Shown here: positions 11,949 to 22,419 of the stretch, in pieces
Position numbering within the stretch: the first letter of the stretch is position 1
Layout of the letters: the number at the start of each line of letters is the position of its first letter
NCBI GenBank assembly: GCA_029931535.1
Contig: JAQPZY010001436.1
Span: forward strand, 957,001 to 1,021,000
DNA from: Margaritifera margaritifera
Taxonomy: Eukaryota > Mollusca > Bivalvia > Unionida > Margaritiferidae
Length of the DNA stretch: 64,000 nt
Direction of reading: 5' to 3'
Translations under genes and position numbers: made by a program
Notes under the pieces: generated by a model
Told to the model about the DNA's origin: nothing
The model's database searches: none
The model's input: the letters and a program-made list of their open reading frames with translations, nothing else

Positions 11949-13740
11949 CGTTGGTTTCATCATCGATGTGGACTGCACGTGACAGTGTACCTCCGAGATA
12001 GGTGAACTTGTCCACTGTCAAGATGGTTCAGCCTTTTACTGTGACGGTAGGCTCTACGTAAGGCTTTCCTGGTACAGGTTAGTGCATCACCTCTGTCTTC
12101 TTGATACTGATTGTGAGACCAAAATTGTCACAAGCTGAAGTGAAATGGCCCATACTCTGTTGCATGTCAGATTCAAATTTGGCATTCAAGGAACATGTCG
12201 ATGGAGAACATGAACAATCACTTCCTGTAACTTCGTATTTGCCCGTAGTCTCCACAGAATGAAGAGTTTGCCATCAGTAAATTATCTGATGTCAATTACA
12301 GTGTCATAATCAATTAAGGCCTCGGTAAGCACGACATAGAACATCATACTGAAGAGGGTTAGGGACAACACACAGCCTTTCTTGGCTGCATTGGTGACTG
12401 GGAATGGTTCCGATGACTCACCATAGTCCACGACACGAGCGATCATGCCATCATAGAATTGCCAGATAAATTTCTCTGGGCAACCACATTTTGCCATGAT
12501 CTTCCAAAGGCCCCCACGACTGATTGTGTCAAAGGCTTTTGTGTTAGGTCGCTGAATGTCGTTTACGTGTTGGAGTTCTGTTCCTGGCATTTCTCTTGAA
12601 GTTGACGAGCTGCAAACACCATGTATGTGGTCCCTCGTCCTTTCCTGAAACCACACTGACTCTCTGTCAGGAACCTTGGTCAGTGCGATGCACAAGGCGA
12701 TTTAGCACAATTCTGGTGATAATTTTGCGGGCTATTGGCAAGAAAAAGATGCCCCGATGCTTGTCGCATGATTGTCTGTTGCCTTTCCGTTTGAACGAGT
12801 GAACGATGGATGCATCGTTGTGCTCCTGGGGTATTGTTCCTCGAGTCCACGTTGACTGGAAGATCTCAGTCAGTTTATGTGCCATGTGCGAGCCTCCAGC
12901 TTTGTAGACTTCTGCTTGTATAGCATCTGCTCCAGGTGCTTTGTCATTTGTAAGCAGGTCAATTGTTTTCTCAGTTTCAGTGAGCGTTCAAGGATTAGCA
13001 AGTGATATGTTGATTTCTGCTTGGGACAGTTGGTCGATTGCTTCCTCACTGGTAGATGATTGTTGATTGAGCATATCGTTGAAGTGCTCTGCCCATCTTT
13101 GTAGTATCTTTTCTTTGTCAGTGAGCAGTGTGGTGCTGTCAGCACTAAATATTGGAAATGCTCCTGATGACTGTGACCAGTAGATTGTCTTCAAAGTGTC
13201 ATAGAAGTTTTTCATGTCATTCCTGTCTGCGTAGGACTGAATCTCATCAGCCTTGTTGCTCCGCCATGAGTATTGCAACTCTGCGGTTTGGCAGTCTGAA
13301 GACTTTGTTGGTGATTAGGAAGTGATGTTCAGCGCATTTCGTCTGTAGGAGGAGTCTGTTGTTGTTGCATTTGCCAAAATCATTTTTGCAGTAACACCTG
13401 GCCACGTGATTTGTGCAAACTCTAGCACTGAAGTCACCAAGGATGATGAGCTTGTCTGCTTTCGGTACTTCTGCAATAAGAGATTCCAGGTCTTCATAAA
13501 ATTTGTCCTTGATCTCATTTGGATTAGTAATGGTGAGTACATATAGGCACTGATGATAGTTGCATGATTTTTCCCAGAAAGTTGGAGATTCATTTGCATT
13601 AGTTTTTCATTTACCCCCTTTTTGGAGAGTTGTGAGCTTGATGACTAGCTGTGATTTGATGGCAAACCCAACACCAGCTTCACGTCGCTCTTCTTTGCTT
13701 CGGTCACTCCAGAAGTGAATACATCTTAGCCTGCTGGTCT
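11949..13740 (-). mobile_element. Decayed LINE (RTE-like EN + RT), relic A
   Basis: Minus-strand blocks in order. Endonuclease: HFWSDRSKEERREAGVGF near 13660-13735, KNHATIISAY near 13550-13575, and IILGDFSARV (the GDFNA-type motif) near 13420-13450. Linker: RSNKADEIQSYADRNDM near 13215-13265 and ILQRWAEHFND near 13080-13115. RT: MAHKLTEIFQSTW, KRKGNRQSCDKHRG, RPNTKAFDTISRGGLWKI and KKGCVLSLTLFSMMF from 12885 down to 12340. Post-RT: KFTYLGGTLSRAVHIDDE near 11955-12020. Several frameshifts and stops. The EN block runs straight into the linker near 13265-13290, so roughly 100 codons look deleted there. Both ends are truncated; the start abuts repeat R1 at 13741. Clade by motif memory only. Confidence 0.9.
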
Positions 13741-13822
13741 GGATTCATCCCTACGCCATGTCAAACTCGCTCTTTCCGCCGACTCACCACAAAACACGTA
13801 AGTTGTTTTGTGTATGTATCAT
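13741..13822. repeat. Dispersed hairpin repeat R1, copy 3 (one arm only)
   Basis: atccctacgccatgtcaaa and ctctttccgccga, then caaaacacg, match the right arm of the R1 hairpin at 56287-56365 in the same orientation. The other arm is absent; LINE relic A occupies its place. Confidence 0.75.
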
Positions 13823-13899
13823 ATTGGTGAGAATAAAACTTTTTCAATTGTATCAATTTTGAACTTCATAGTAAATTCTTGCAATGTTTCTACTATATT

Positions 13900-14925
13900 T
13901 TTTTCCAAATTGTCTAAGTAAAATGTTGAAGAAGTAAGTGATTAATATGTAATCCAAAAGGAAATATCTTCAATAACATCAATATGATAAGGATATCCCA
14001 TTTTTTCCGTATTTAATGGCTTTTCTTGATCGTGATACCTTCAATGCCTTAATAAATTCTTTTGTTCTAAACATCTTCAGACCTCCACGCTTATCATCAT
14101 GAAAAATCGCATGTCTTTAAATACGAACCGGTGCTGAATTCAAAATAAATCTTTCAAAACATTTAAGAAGTAAGTTTTTTTGAGAGAAATTGTGATGGAT
14201 CGGGCAGAGATTGAAATAGGTGTATGAATTTGGATAAAGCTAGGGATATAATTATGGAAAAAAATTCATACAGAGTAAGTTTTCTCCTTTTTCCAGCTGT
14301 TAAGAGTTGATTCTATCTTCTTCACTATCTCAATTTATTGAATTTAAATCCGAAATATTATAAACAAGGTTTGAATAATTTACACCTAAAGCTTTAATAG
14401 GTCCTCTAAATTGAAACTGTGACACAATCTAGCATTTGATTGCGATAATGCCCTAATCCAAAATGCCCCACATTTGTCCACATTTCTTTCTTTTAACCCT
14501 GACATTCTATTAAAACTTTGCAACGGATCTAATACAGATCTAAGAGATATGTCACTGCTTTCTACAAATATATATTTGAGAAGCATCAGCATATTAACTT
14601 AATTTATTTGTAATATTATTCATTTAAGTCCAATAATTGTTTTATTGTGTCTTATAATTCACCCCCACCCTCCAAACGTCAACACACAAAATAAATATAT
14701 AGGGAGAAATGGGATCTCCTTGTCTGCAACCTCTTTCTATATTGATAAAATCTGACATACCTATATGCAATATACATCAATTAACTCACTTCTAAAGTAT
14801 TTGAATCCATTTTAGTATTGCATCGCCAAACTTAAAATATCTAAAAGTTTGTCAATACATTTCCATGATGTTGTATCAAATAACCTCTCAAAATCTATAG
14901 AAAATTAAGCCATGGATACGCTGCT
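13900..14925 (-). mobile_element. Decayed LINE (L1/Tx1-like RT), relic C
   Basis: Minus-strand fragments in order: FDTTSWKCIDKLLDIL (near 14830-14880), GDAILKWIQIL, then ERGCRQGDPISPYIFILC (near 14690-14735), the highly conserved RT block of this LINE type. The next part encodes MSGLKERNVDKCGAFWI and LSQSNARLCHSFNLE (14400-14510), then IKALGVNYSNLVYN (near 14360-14395) and an IVKKIESTLNSWKK-like stretch near 14285-14330. Frames change repeatedly and stops interrupt it. Downstream sequence to about 13900 is compatible with the C-terminal region but is not recognisable. No endonuclease seen. It directly adjoins relic B, which is a different clade. Confidence 0.8.
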
Positions 14926-16170
14926 TTCTTGTTTCGAATAAAATACAATATTTTCCCAATAAATCTTCCAGAGGTTTCTCCCAAATATGTATGTGATTTC
15001 ACAAAGATAAGATTTTCATGGAAGAATTCTAAACTTGAAACAATAGGGGGGGTTCTAATGCTGAAGAGAAAACACCCTGTTTGGGATATATTAAAGCTAA
15101 TGAACCATTTATTTGCCCAATCTACAACCCTTTTCGATTATCTTTTAGCACTCTTTGTCTATAGAGGATCACGGGACGAAACCTGGATTTATGAGTCTAT
15201 ATATATGCTACGACTGTGTAATATATTTGTGGCACACCAGCTGAGAGTTGCAATTCTTGCGAAAAGCTGTTGCCACAGACGAACGTTTCTTTTATATTAC
15301 GTATGCAATCTTGAAACTAATACAAGGGTTGACCGGTAACATTATATTGTTATATTGTTCAAGTTTAACTAATAAACCCGATCAAAGGCCTTGGATATAT
15401 GACATAAAGAACAAATGAATATTTATGATTCTCTAGAGCTGAACATAGAGACTTATAAATATTTATCAATTGATAAGTAGTTGAATGGTCAGGAATAAAT
15501 CCAGACTGGTAATTATATACACAATCATTGTGCTGAAAGTAATTGTTCGCGTGTTTCGAAACAATTCTCTCAAAAACTTTACCAATACATCTGAGTTTAG
15601 CCTGTAATTACAAACATTAAATCGATTACCTTTCTTAAACAGAGGAAAAACATTTGCGAGTTTTCGATGATTCGTAAATTTCATTGTATGTAAAGACATA
15701 CTGAAAAGTAATGTTAAGTGGTTTACGAATACCTTTTTTTGTTGTTATTTTTTTATTAGTGACATAGTATATGGATCAGAGACTTTATTGCCAAGTATAA
15801 AAAAATTATTTCTATAACATCTTGTTCTTGAAAGGCTAAGTTAATCGTTGTCTCAGAGCTAACTGTTTCTAGTATAGGTGGTTGGTGATCTTTCTGAGAA
15901 AGATGAAGAAATTTTATAAATGTCCTCATTTAAAATATCTGCTTTCTGTTAATGCTTATACACTGTTTCCAAGTTTTCATTTAACAATGACGGTATATTA
16001 GATGATGAACTGGGTTTTTTCATCAGATATTTCATCAAAGACCAGTAAAAGTTTAATATTGTTAAAGCTGTTGTCTGATAGTCATACATCTCATTGTTGC
16101 TCTCTTTTAAACACGAGTAGATGAGGTTTACTTCTAGCCATTAAATTTAATTTAATTGACAGTAATATCT
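14926..16170 (-). mobile_element. Decayed LINE (CR1/Jockey-like RT), relic B
   Basis: Minus-strand blocks in order: LTILNFYWSLMK (near 16040), ILGNKVSDPYTMS (near 15770-15810), then 15466-15699 with HRKLANVFPLFKKGNRF and NVCNYR. Next come the SGFIPDHSTTYQLINIYK block (15450-15510), a degenerate IYPRPLIGF at the first catalytic aspartate block (near 15390), FVCGNSFSQELQLSAGVPQ (15225-15285) and VVDWANKWFISFN (near 15080-15140). The block order matches EN-RT linker to post-RT thumb. The catalytic DISKAFD-type motif is destroyed, so it is dead. The 136-codon plus-strand frame at 14929-15339 is its antisense shadow. Confidence 0.85.
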
Positions 16171-16183
16171 CACAAACTGTTGT

Positions 16184-16186
<3 letters not shown>

Positions 16187-16234
<48 letters not shown>
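16187..16234. repeat. (TA)n microsatellite
   Basis: About 24 TA units at the upstream edge of LINE relic B. Confidence 0.96.
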
Positions 16235-16236
<2 letters not shown>

Positions 16237-16450
16237 GCGGTAAACACGTGTTGATTATTGATTGTTCTTGCATATGTCCATATGTTCAAGCTCAAAGCTC
16301 AGATAGTATATATGCAGGATCAATATGGATGGAAACCAAAAGTGTTTGACGAGCTTTACCTGTTACATTCAGAATGTCCTTTGAGATAATCCTGTTCAAT
16401 TAAAAATTATAAATGTGTTTGTCATCATCTGTAATATTCATAGCGCTAAC

Positions 16451-16517
16451 ACATACATACATACATACATACATACATACATACATACATACATACATAC
16501 ATACATACATACATACA

Positions 16518-16551
<34 letters not shown>

Positions 16552-16566
16552 CATACATACATATAT
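16451..16566. repeat. (ACAT)n microsatellite
   Basis: About 28 ACAT units with a few ATAT steps at the end. The repeat has no stops in some frames on either strand, giving THTYIHTYIH-type open frames that are artefacts. Confidence 0.97.
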
Positions 16567-16924
16567 GGAATAACTATCTTGCAGGTAAAGAGGCAACTAA
16601 GACAAACAAACCAACAGGTAGAAATCCAGTCTTTCATGCACTTAGTGTCGACGACTCTTCCGAGAATAACTTCACTCAAGGAGGCCTGTTCCAGATTGCC
16701 TATCATTTGTTTTATTATTCAAATCTGCCAACGATCTATAATTTTAAACGTTTTTGATTTTAAAGGACATTATCTTATCCTTACAGAGGCTAATTGGGCA
16801 TGGTTTGTTATTATGTATTTTACCAGACATTTTTTTAAAGCGTCCCATTTTCTGATAGAGAATCCTAGGATCTAGACAAGAGGAGCAGCTATTTATTCGA
16901 AATACCATATCATCTGTTACTTTG

Positions 16925-17115
16925 CTAAGAGACTAATAGCCACTTGATTAGAATCCATGAATTGAATCAAGGAATGCTGCATCAAATTTAGCTTTTGTTT
17001 GGTTGATACTGCTACAGGGACGCATATAGCTGTCGGGAGCTTAACGTACTCAAAACACATCACCATTCAAGCTATATACATGATTATATTTAATCCACAT
17101 TGGGTGAATATTGCA
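16925..17115. repeat. Dispersed repeat R2, copy 2
   Basis: gccacttgattagaatcc, then ttgatactg and catcaccattcaagctat; the last element also occurs at 43600-43620. Shares order of motifs with copies 1 and 3. Confidence 0.65.
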
Positions 17116-17375
17116 TTAGTCTACTCTATCAGTTCCTAAATTTCCTATCCTTAATTCATTCTTTTTCTTTCAACGTCTGACAACATTGTGCCTAAAGTTA
17201 CACTTTCTAGTCGTGATAGACTCCAGTCTAAAGCACATCCGTTATCTAAATTAATGATGTTTTTCGTCTGTTTCGCTTGATAGGTACCATAGTATTCTTG
17301 TCATTTTCTCCATTTGGCCTTGATCAGATGCGTTAATTAAGGCCCTAAGTTACAGACAATATTCTGCATTTTGCT

Positions 17376-17427
17376 ATCTCATCTCTGTCTCTCTCTGTCT
17401 CTCTGTCTCTCTCTCTCTCTCTCTCTA
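17376..17427. repeat. (TCTC)n tract
   Basis: Imperfect tctctgtctctctg then pure tctctc. Confidence 0.9.
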
Positions 17428-18171
17428 CGTAATTGTGTCTTAGATATCTTATTCAAAGTGTAGCTCCTCCTTTGATATTAGGCAGCAGCAGGATCAGAAA
17501 CAACGCAAACAAAACCAACGATATAAAGGTTACAACAAGTCATCTTTGTGAAACCTTCAGACTGTAGACTTAAATTATGTTCCTTTAATTACTGTGTTGT
17601 TAGGAGGTCCATATTTGTAAAGTAAGGAAACGAAAATGTAGACATATTACCCATTTTGGATACTTTTGTATTCCTTCATTCTGTAATAATTGTTGTACTT
17701 GTCCCGTAGATAGTTTGGAAGGTGTTGCGCCCTCCCATCCACACACCAGCACCTCATGTACCCTTTTGTATCTTTATAAATGATTGAAGGAAATGAGGAA
17801 ACGGTCAGACATTTAATTCATAAGTTTCTACAGCAATTTGCACAATTGTAAAAAGATTCAAGAATAAAAAGACTTTGTAAGATTTCATTAGGCCTGAGAG
17901 AGAGAGAGAGACAGACAGACACAGACACAGAAATATGAATGCAACTTTGATTTGATAAATGTCCGTGTAATGGATAGGAGTGGTTATTGTCGATATGAAA
18001 TACATTGATGCCTATTATAACTTACTGTTTCATTATTATTTCCTTACTTGCAACGAATCAAGTATTAAAGATAAAGCTAAATAGTTAGTCCTTTGCTTCA
18101 AATGAAAGTGACGTAACACATTTGGTATACCCGTTTCGCTGAAATTTTAATTGCTGGCTGAAGTACACGAT
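17428..18171. other. Unassigned stretch with a short GA/CAGA tract
   Basis: A purine tract gagagagagagacagacag lies near 17897-17915. No other feature recognised. Confidence 0.4.
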
Positions 18172-18690
18172 CTTAGAAGTTTGATATATAGATTGATTAG
18201 AAGTTTGATATATAGTATGATTAGAAGTTTTATATATAGTATGATTAGAAGTTTTGTATATAGTATGATTAGAAGTTTTATATATAGTATGATTAGAAGT
18301 TTGATATATAGTATGATTACAAGTTTTATATATAGTAAGATTAGAAGTTTGATATATAGATTGATTAGAAGTTTGTATATATATAGTATGATTAGAAGTT
18401 TTATATATAGTATGATTAGAAGTTTGATATATAGTATGATTAGAAGTTTGATATATAGATTGATTAGAAGTTTTATATATAGTATGATTAGAAGTTTGAT
18501 ATATAGTATGATTAGAAGTTTGATATATAGTAAGATCAGAAGTTTGATATATAGATTGATTAGAAGTTTGATATATAGATTGATTAGAAGTTTTATATAT
18601 AGTATGATTAGAAGTTTTATATATAGTATGATTAGAAGTTTTATATATACAATGATTAGAAGTTTTATATATAGTATGATTATAAGATCA
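18172..18690. repeat. 24-bp minisatellite, about 21 copies
   Basis: Core gattagaagttt followed by gatatatag or tatatatag, then tatgatt or attgatt. The unit length is divisible by three and has no stops in one frame on each strand, so 205- and 207-codon frames run through on both strands (MIRSFIYS and KLLIILYI repeats). Unit variants (gatatatagatt versus tatatatagtat) alternate without an obvious higher-order period. Confidence 0.96.
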
Positions 18691-19198
18691 AGGATGAAAA
18701 TAGTGGACTTTTGTTCCCAAAGAATTCGGTTTGCATACACCAAAATCGCTTTTGGAGAAGACAAGCTCCTTTGACCAAATTGTGTAATTTATTTTTTATG
18801 AAGTTTCAAAATAGGCCAAAACTTTAGCCACAACATAAAGTTGAAGTCAATTATATGTATAGGCATTAAATAAGTCATTTATTCATATATCTTCTTTTAA
18901 ATTTAGGGCATATTCTCAACTTTAAAACAAAATTAACGATAAAGCTCAAAAGAGTACCTCCTCCAATTTTGATCTGAAATAACTGACGATACAACACTTT
19001 CGATTAAAGATAAATTACAAAGTAGACTATACTCTATACGTAATAGTTACTTTTTTGACTACAATATACCATATGGTTTTAATTCTATGCTGCTACTATG
19101 ACAATTCACCACACTTACCACCATCATCTTGTGATTAGCTGTTTTAAAGTGTAAGAGCTATGTGCTAAATATATCAAGATCAAATCCCGTAAAAAAAC

Positions 19199-19204
<6 letters not shown>

Positions 19205-19279
<75 letters not shown>
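19205..19279. repeat. (TC)n microsatellite
   Basis: About 37 uninterrupted TC units. Confidence 0.98.
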
Positions 19280-19283
<4 letters not shown>

Positions 19284-19464
19284 GTGTATGTTGTAGCATG
19301 TCATAATCAGGTTCTTTTCTGCCTTTGTAATCACAAATTGGTATTTCGGTATCTTGGTTTTTGTTATCTTAAGAACATTTTACGTTTAAATTTATAATCA
19401 ATACAGTTTTACACAGCATTCATACCTAATCCTTGCAAAAGCTCATGTGCATATTTTTATTTTA

Positions 19465-19493
19465 TTTTTATTTTTTTTTGGGGGGGGGGGGGG
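19465..19493. repeat. T(n)-G(n) homopolymer junction
   Basis: Oligo-T directly followed by 13 G. Sequence assembly through such tracts is error-prone. Confidence 0.9.
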
Positions 19494-19639
19494 CATTCGA
19501 TCTCATGATTCGACACACTTGCTAGCAAGTGTAAGAATTGATTGCTTAAGAGCACCAAAACTTGACTCACGTAATAAAACAAATGCTCCTGGTGTTGTGC
19601 AAGTAGTGGATTTAGATAAAATATGCATATGAAATCAAA

Positions 19640-21130
19640 ACCATCGGCAAGGACGTAAAGACTGTAAATTCCTTTCTTTACAGATGGATATGTTTTTTAA
19701 GCTTTTCCAGTTCTTGACTGAAGATAATTTTTGCTTTAGGAAGCTATATATTTTTCAAAACATACTGATTAGCTGTATTCATTTATGTTTCCAAATCTAA
19801 GGCATAATGTCCAAACAAAGATATTCTACTGTCATGCAATATCATTTGGTCTAGATTGTTCCAGGTGATCTAAGGATTTACGTATATGAAAAATGATAAA
19901 TGTCCGATAATAAATTTGACAGAAAAAAAGGAGTAAGAAAACGAAATTATTCTTAAATCAAAATCCTGCATGACATTGTAATTTAGTAATCATGTCAGTT
20001 AACAATGAAAAAGTTTACTTTGAAACAGGCAATATTACTGTTAGAAACGAGTGTGGATTCAGCTAGAGGAAAGACTTCACTTATCAAGATGTTATCTGAA
20101 CCAAAAGGGAAACGAATATTGTAAAATAGATATGAAAAGACATGACATGACACTTTTCACCTAAAATGTTTCCCTCAAAGATATAGTGTATCTAATTTAA
20201 TGTGCTATATTATTTGCGTGCTATAGTATTTGTGCTATTGTATTTTCCAAAATAATAAAGTGACAATTTCACTATTCCAACCAATATCATCAATCATTTC
20301 ATTGGATTTCGAAATCATCTTGAATTATTGTATACTTTCAACGTTTAAATTGTAATGGCAAAGACGAGGTGTAAAAAGAACGAATTACCACGTCGTCGAT
20401 CATTTAAATCTTGAAATCTTTGCTAGTTTTTTATGGTGAAAAAATACCAGAAATATTCATGAAAAAACTATACCATTCTTAAAAAAATTAAAAAAATTAA
20501 AATTTGTCACTTTTCAGACTGGATTTTATATTAAAAAAGGGAGTACATAATGCATGAAATCATGTTATGCATTTTATTGCAAGCTATCATGAATGCCAAG
20601 AACTACATGCCGCTTAAGAATGGCATTCAACAATGAATGTCAAAGTTTCGTAATATAATAAGGCATTTTAGAAGCGTTTCATACACAGTCTAATAAAGAT
20701 GCTAAACAATAGATAAATATACCTATTGTATTGTTATCAAAAAAGACATGCACGTCTCAGTCAGACATGCTTATGTCCAATGCAGAAACTGTCATTGTTA
20801 GCACCCTTTAATGGTCGCATCAAAAGTTTAAAAGATACAATGCCCGACTACAATCAATTGCAATTTGCATTAATATGAAAGGTGCATTGCAATTTGAAAT
20901 AAACACATTTATGTCATGTACATTAATGTTGCCTCGACAACGTTTCCAACACTATTAAAACAAAGAAGTAGAATAGTAAATACACAGATTAAATTATTAG
21001 TACAACCGCTATAATACATCAAAACAAGATCCGCTCTGAAGCAGGTCTGATATAAGTGAGGATGTGGAAAATCGATTTGAAGCCTTTCTTGGAAGGTTGG
21101 AACAATCATTGCATGTCACACGTTTGTATC
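19640..21130. other. Unassigned AT-rich stretch
   Basis: No conserved frame, RNA gene or repeat partner seen elsewhere in the window. Confidence 0.4.
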
Positions 21131-21144
21131 TAACTTTTTTTTAA

Positions 21145-21215
21145 GATTGAATGTGACTCAGTTCAACTGATTATGCAATAAATAAGTAGGAATATCATTC
21201 TTCATTGAATCCCTA
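21145..21215. repeat. Dispersed repeat R3, copy 2 (short)
   Basis: gtgactcagttcaactgatt followed by gcaataaataagtagg; matches the R3 core. Confidence 0.5.
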
Positions 21216-21480
21216 TAGCATGTCTTCTCTGTACTCGGCATATAATTTGTATGCTAAAGTACAAGAATACCAAGAATGGGCAAAACGTTTCTACATTATT
21301 GTGCAAAGAAAGATATTTATTCTAGATAAGATGGAATATGTGCTTAGTTTTATGAAAAAGTGCAAATCATAAAACGGTCTGCTTACAGAACAATTATGCA
21401 TACCAAATGTTGCAAATTATCAAGTTCAGGATCTTGTTTGTGGTTGAATTCATTACCCACATATGCATGTAACTTTGAAT

Positions 21481-21775
21481 ATATCAGGCAGGTCCGCTGA
21501 CAGAAATTCCCGGTCCCTGGGCAAAGCAGTAATGGGCCTCAAAACTAGTTTAATTATTTGTATATAAAAACTTGTGGACAGTTTGCTTATAAAACCTGTA
21601 ATAATCTACCATAACTTAGACTCTTGCAAGGAACAAATTTTAATATTTACTGCAAAGATTAATATATTTTATATAACTGAGTTGACGACGGGTTCCTAAA
21701 AATCGCAGGGCCCCAGGGCTATTGCCCCCCTCCTCCAGTCCCCCTCCCGGCTAGCCTAATATCAGGTCTAGCTGT
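21481..21775. mobile_element. Possible DNA-transposon relic with GC-rich ends
   Basis: An AT-rich middle is bracketed by two GC-rich ends: ttcccggtccctgggcaaag near 21507-21526, and a block from cgcagggccccagggc (near 21705) to ccccctcccggctagcc (near 21755). Such 'ggccc...gggc' edges are typical of degenerate hAT-type elements from memory. I cannot find convincing terminal inverted repeats or a target duplication, so this is tentative. Confidence 0.3.
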
Positions 21776-22095
21776 TGATGTAGAGGATGTAAAGAAGGAT
21801 ACAATAGCTTGTCTTTTTTCAAATAAAATCCAACATGAAGTTTAATGTCTTTAGTACATGTTACTTAGACCATTTACTTTAATATGATTAAACAGTCGTC
21901 TCCTCAGTTTAAAATTTCGTGCAAATGGCGTTTTATTCTAGCCTAGACCAAATCCATTCACTGAATAACAATACGAATCTCTCCGTTGTGACACGGTGAT
22001 GTCAACTCTTCTTCTATGTTCATAACTGTGTTAAAATTCTCCATAAAATGAAATAATGGAATCAACCGAGAAACAAAGCGTAAGCATCTTAAAAC

Positions 22096-22419
22096 ATAGT
22101 AAGGACACATGTGTCTCTGATTAGTGGAAACATAGTAAGGACACATTTGGCTATGATTAGTGGAAACATAGTAAGGACACATGTGTCTCTGATTAGTGGA
22201 AACATAGTAAGGACACATGTGTCTCTGATTAGTGGAAACAAAGTAAGGACACACGTGTCTCTGATTAGTGGAAACAAAGTAAGGACACACGTATCTCTGA
22301 TTAGTGGAAACATAGTAAGGACACATGTGTCTCTGATTAATGGAAACATAGTAAGGACACATGTGTCTCTGATTAGTGAAAACATAGTAAGGACACATGT
22401 GTCTCTGATTAGTGGAAGT
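22096..22419. repeat. 36-bp minisatellite, 9 copies
   Basis: Nine contiguous 36-bp units with core catagtaaggacacatgtg followed by tctctgattagtggaaa. There is no spacer between units, so it is not a CRISPR array. The unit length is divisible by three, producing open frames on both strands (SLISGNIVRTHV; MCPYYVSTNQRH). Each unit contains the palindrome acacatgtgt. Confidence 0.97.

Noticed and set aside
12596..12802. 68-codon plus frame and other small frames in 11.9-13.6 kb
   Set aside because: Shadows of the minus-strand LINE relic A.
14929..15339. 136-codon plus-strand frame
   Set aside because: Antisense to the RT and post-RT blocks of LINE relic B, which is well supported on minus.
18147..18774. 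205- and 207-codon frames on opposite strands
   Set aside because: Both lie wholly in a 24-bp tandem repeat with no stops; not genes.
19492..19600. tRNA-like block on minus (atgagatcgaatgcccc resembles a B box)
   Set aside because: No A box at the right distance and no cloverleaf; at most a SINE scrap next to the G-run.
21481..21775. A complete hAT element
   Set aside because: GC-rich edges suggest it, but I could not pair the ends or find an 8-bp duplication; kept only as a low-confidence feature.
21958..22398. 146-codon minus frame MCPYYVFTNQRHM...
   Set aside because: Two thirds is the 36-bp array; the remainder shows no domain.
22096..22419. Regular 36-bp repeats considered as CRISPR
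   Set aside because: Units are contiguous with no spacers, and the window is animal DNA.
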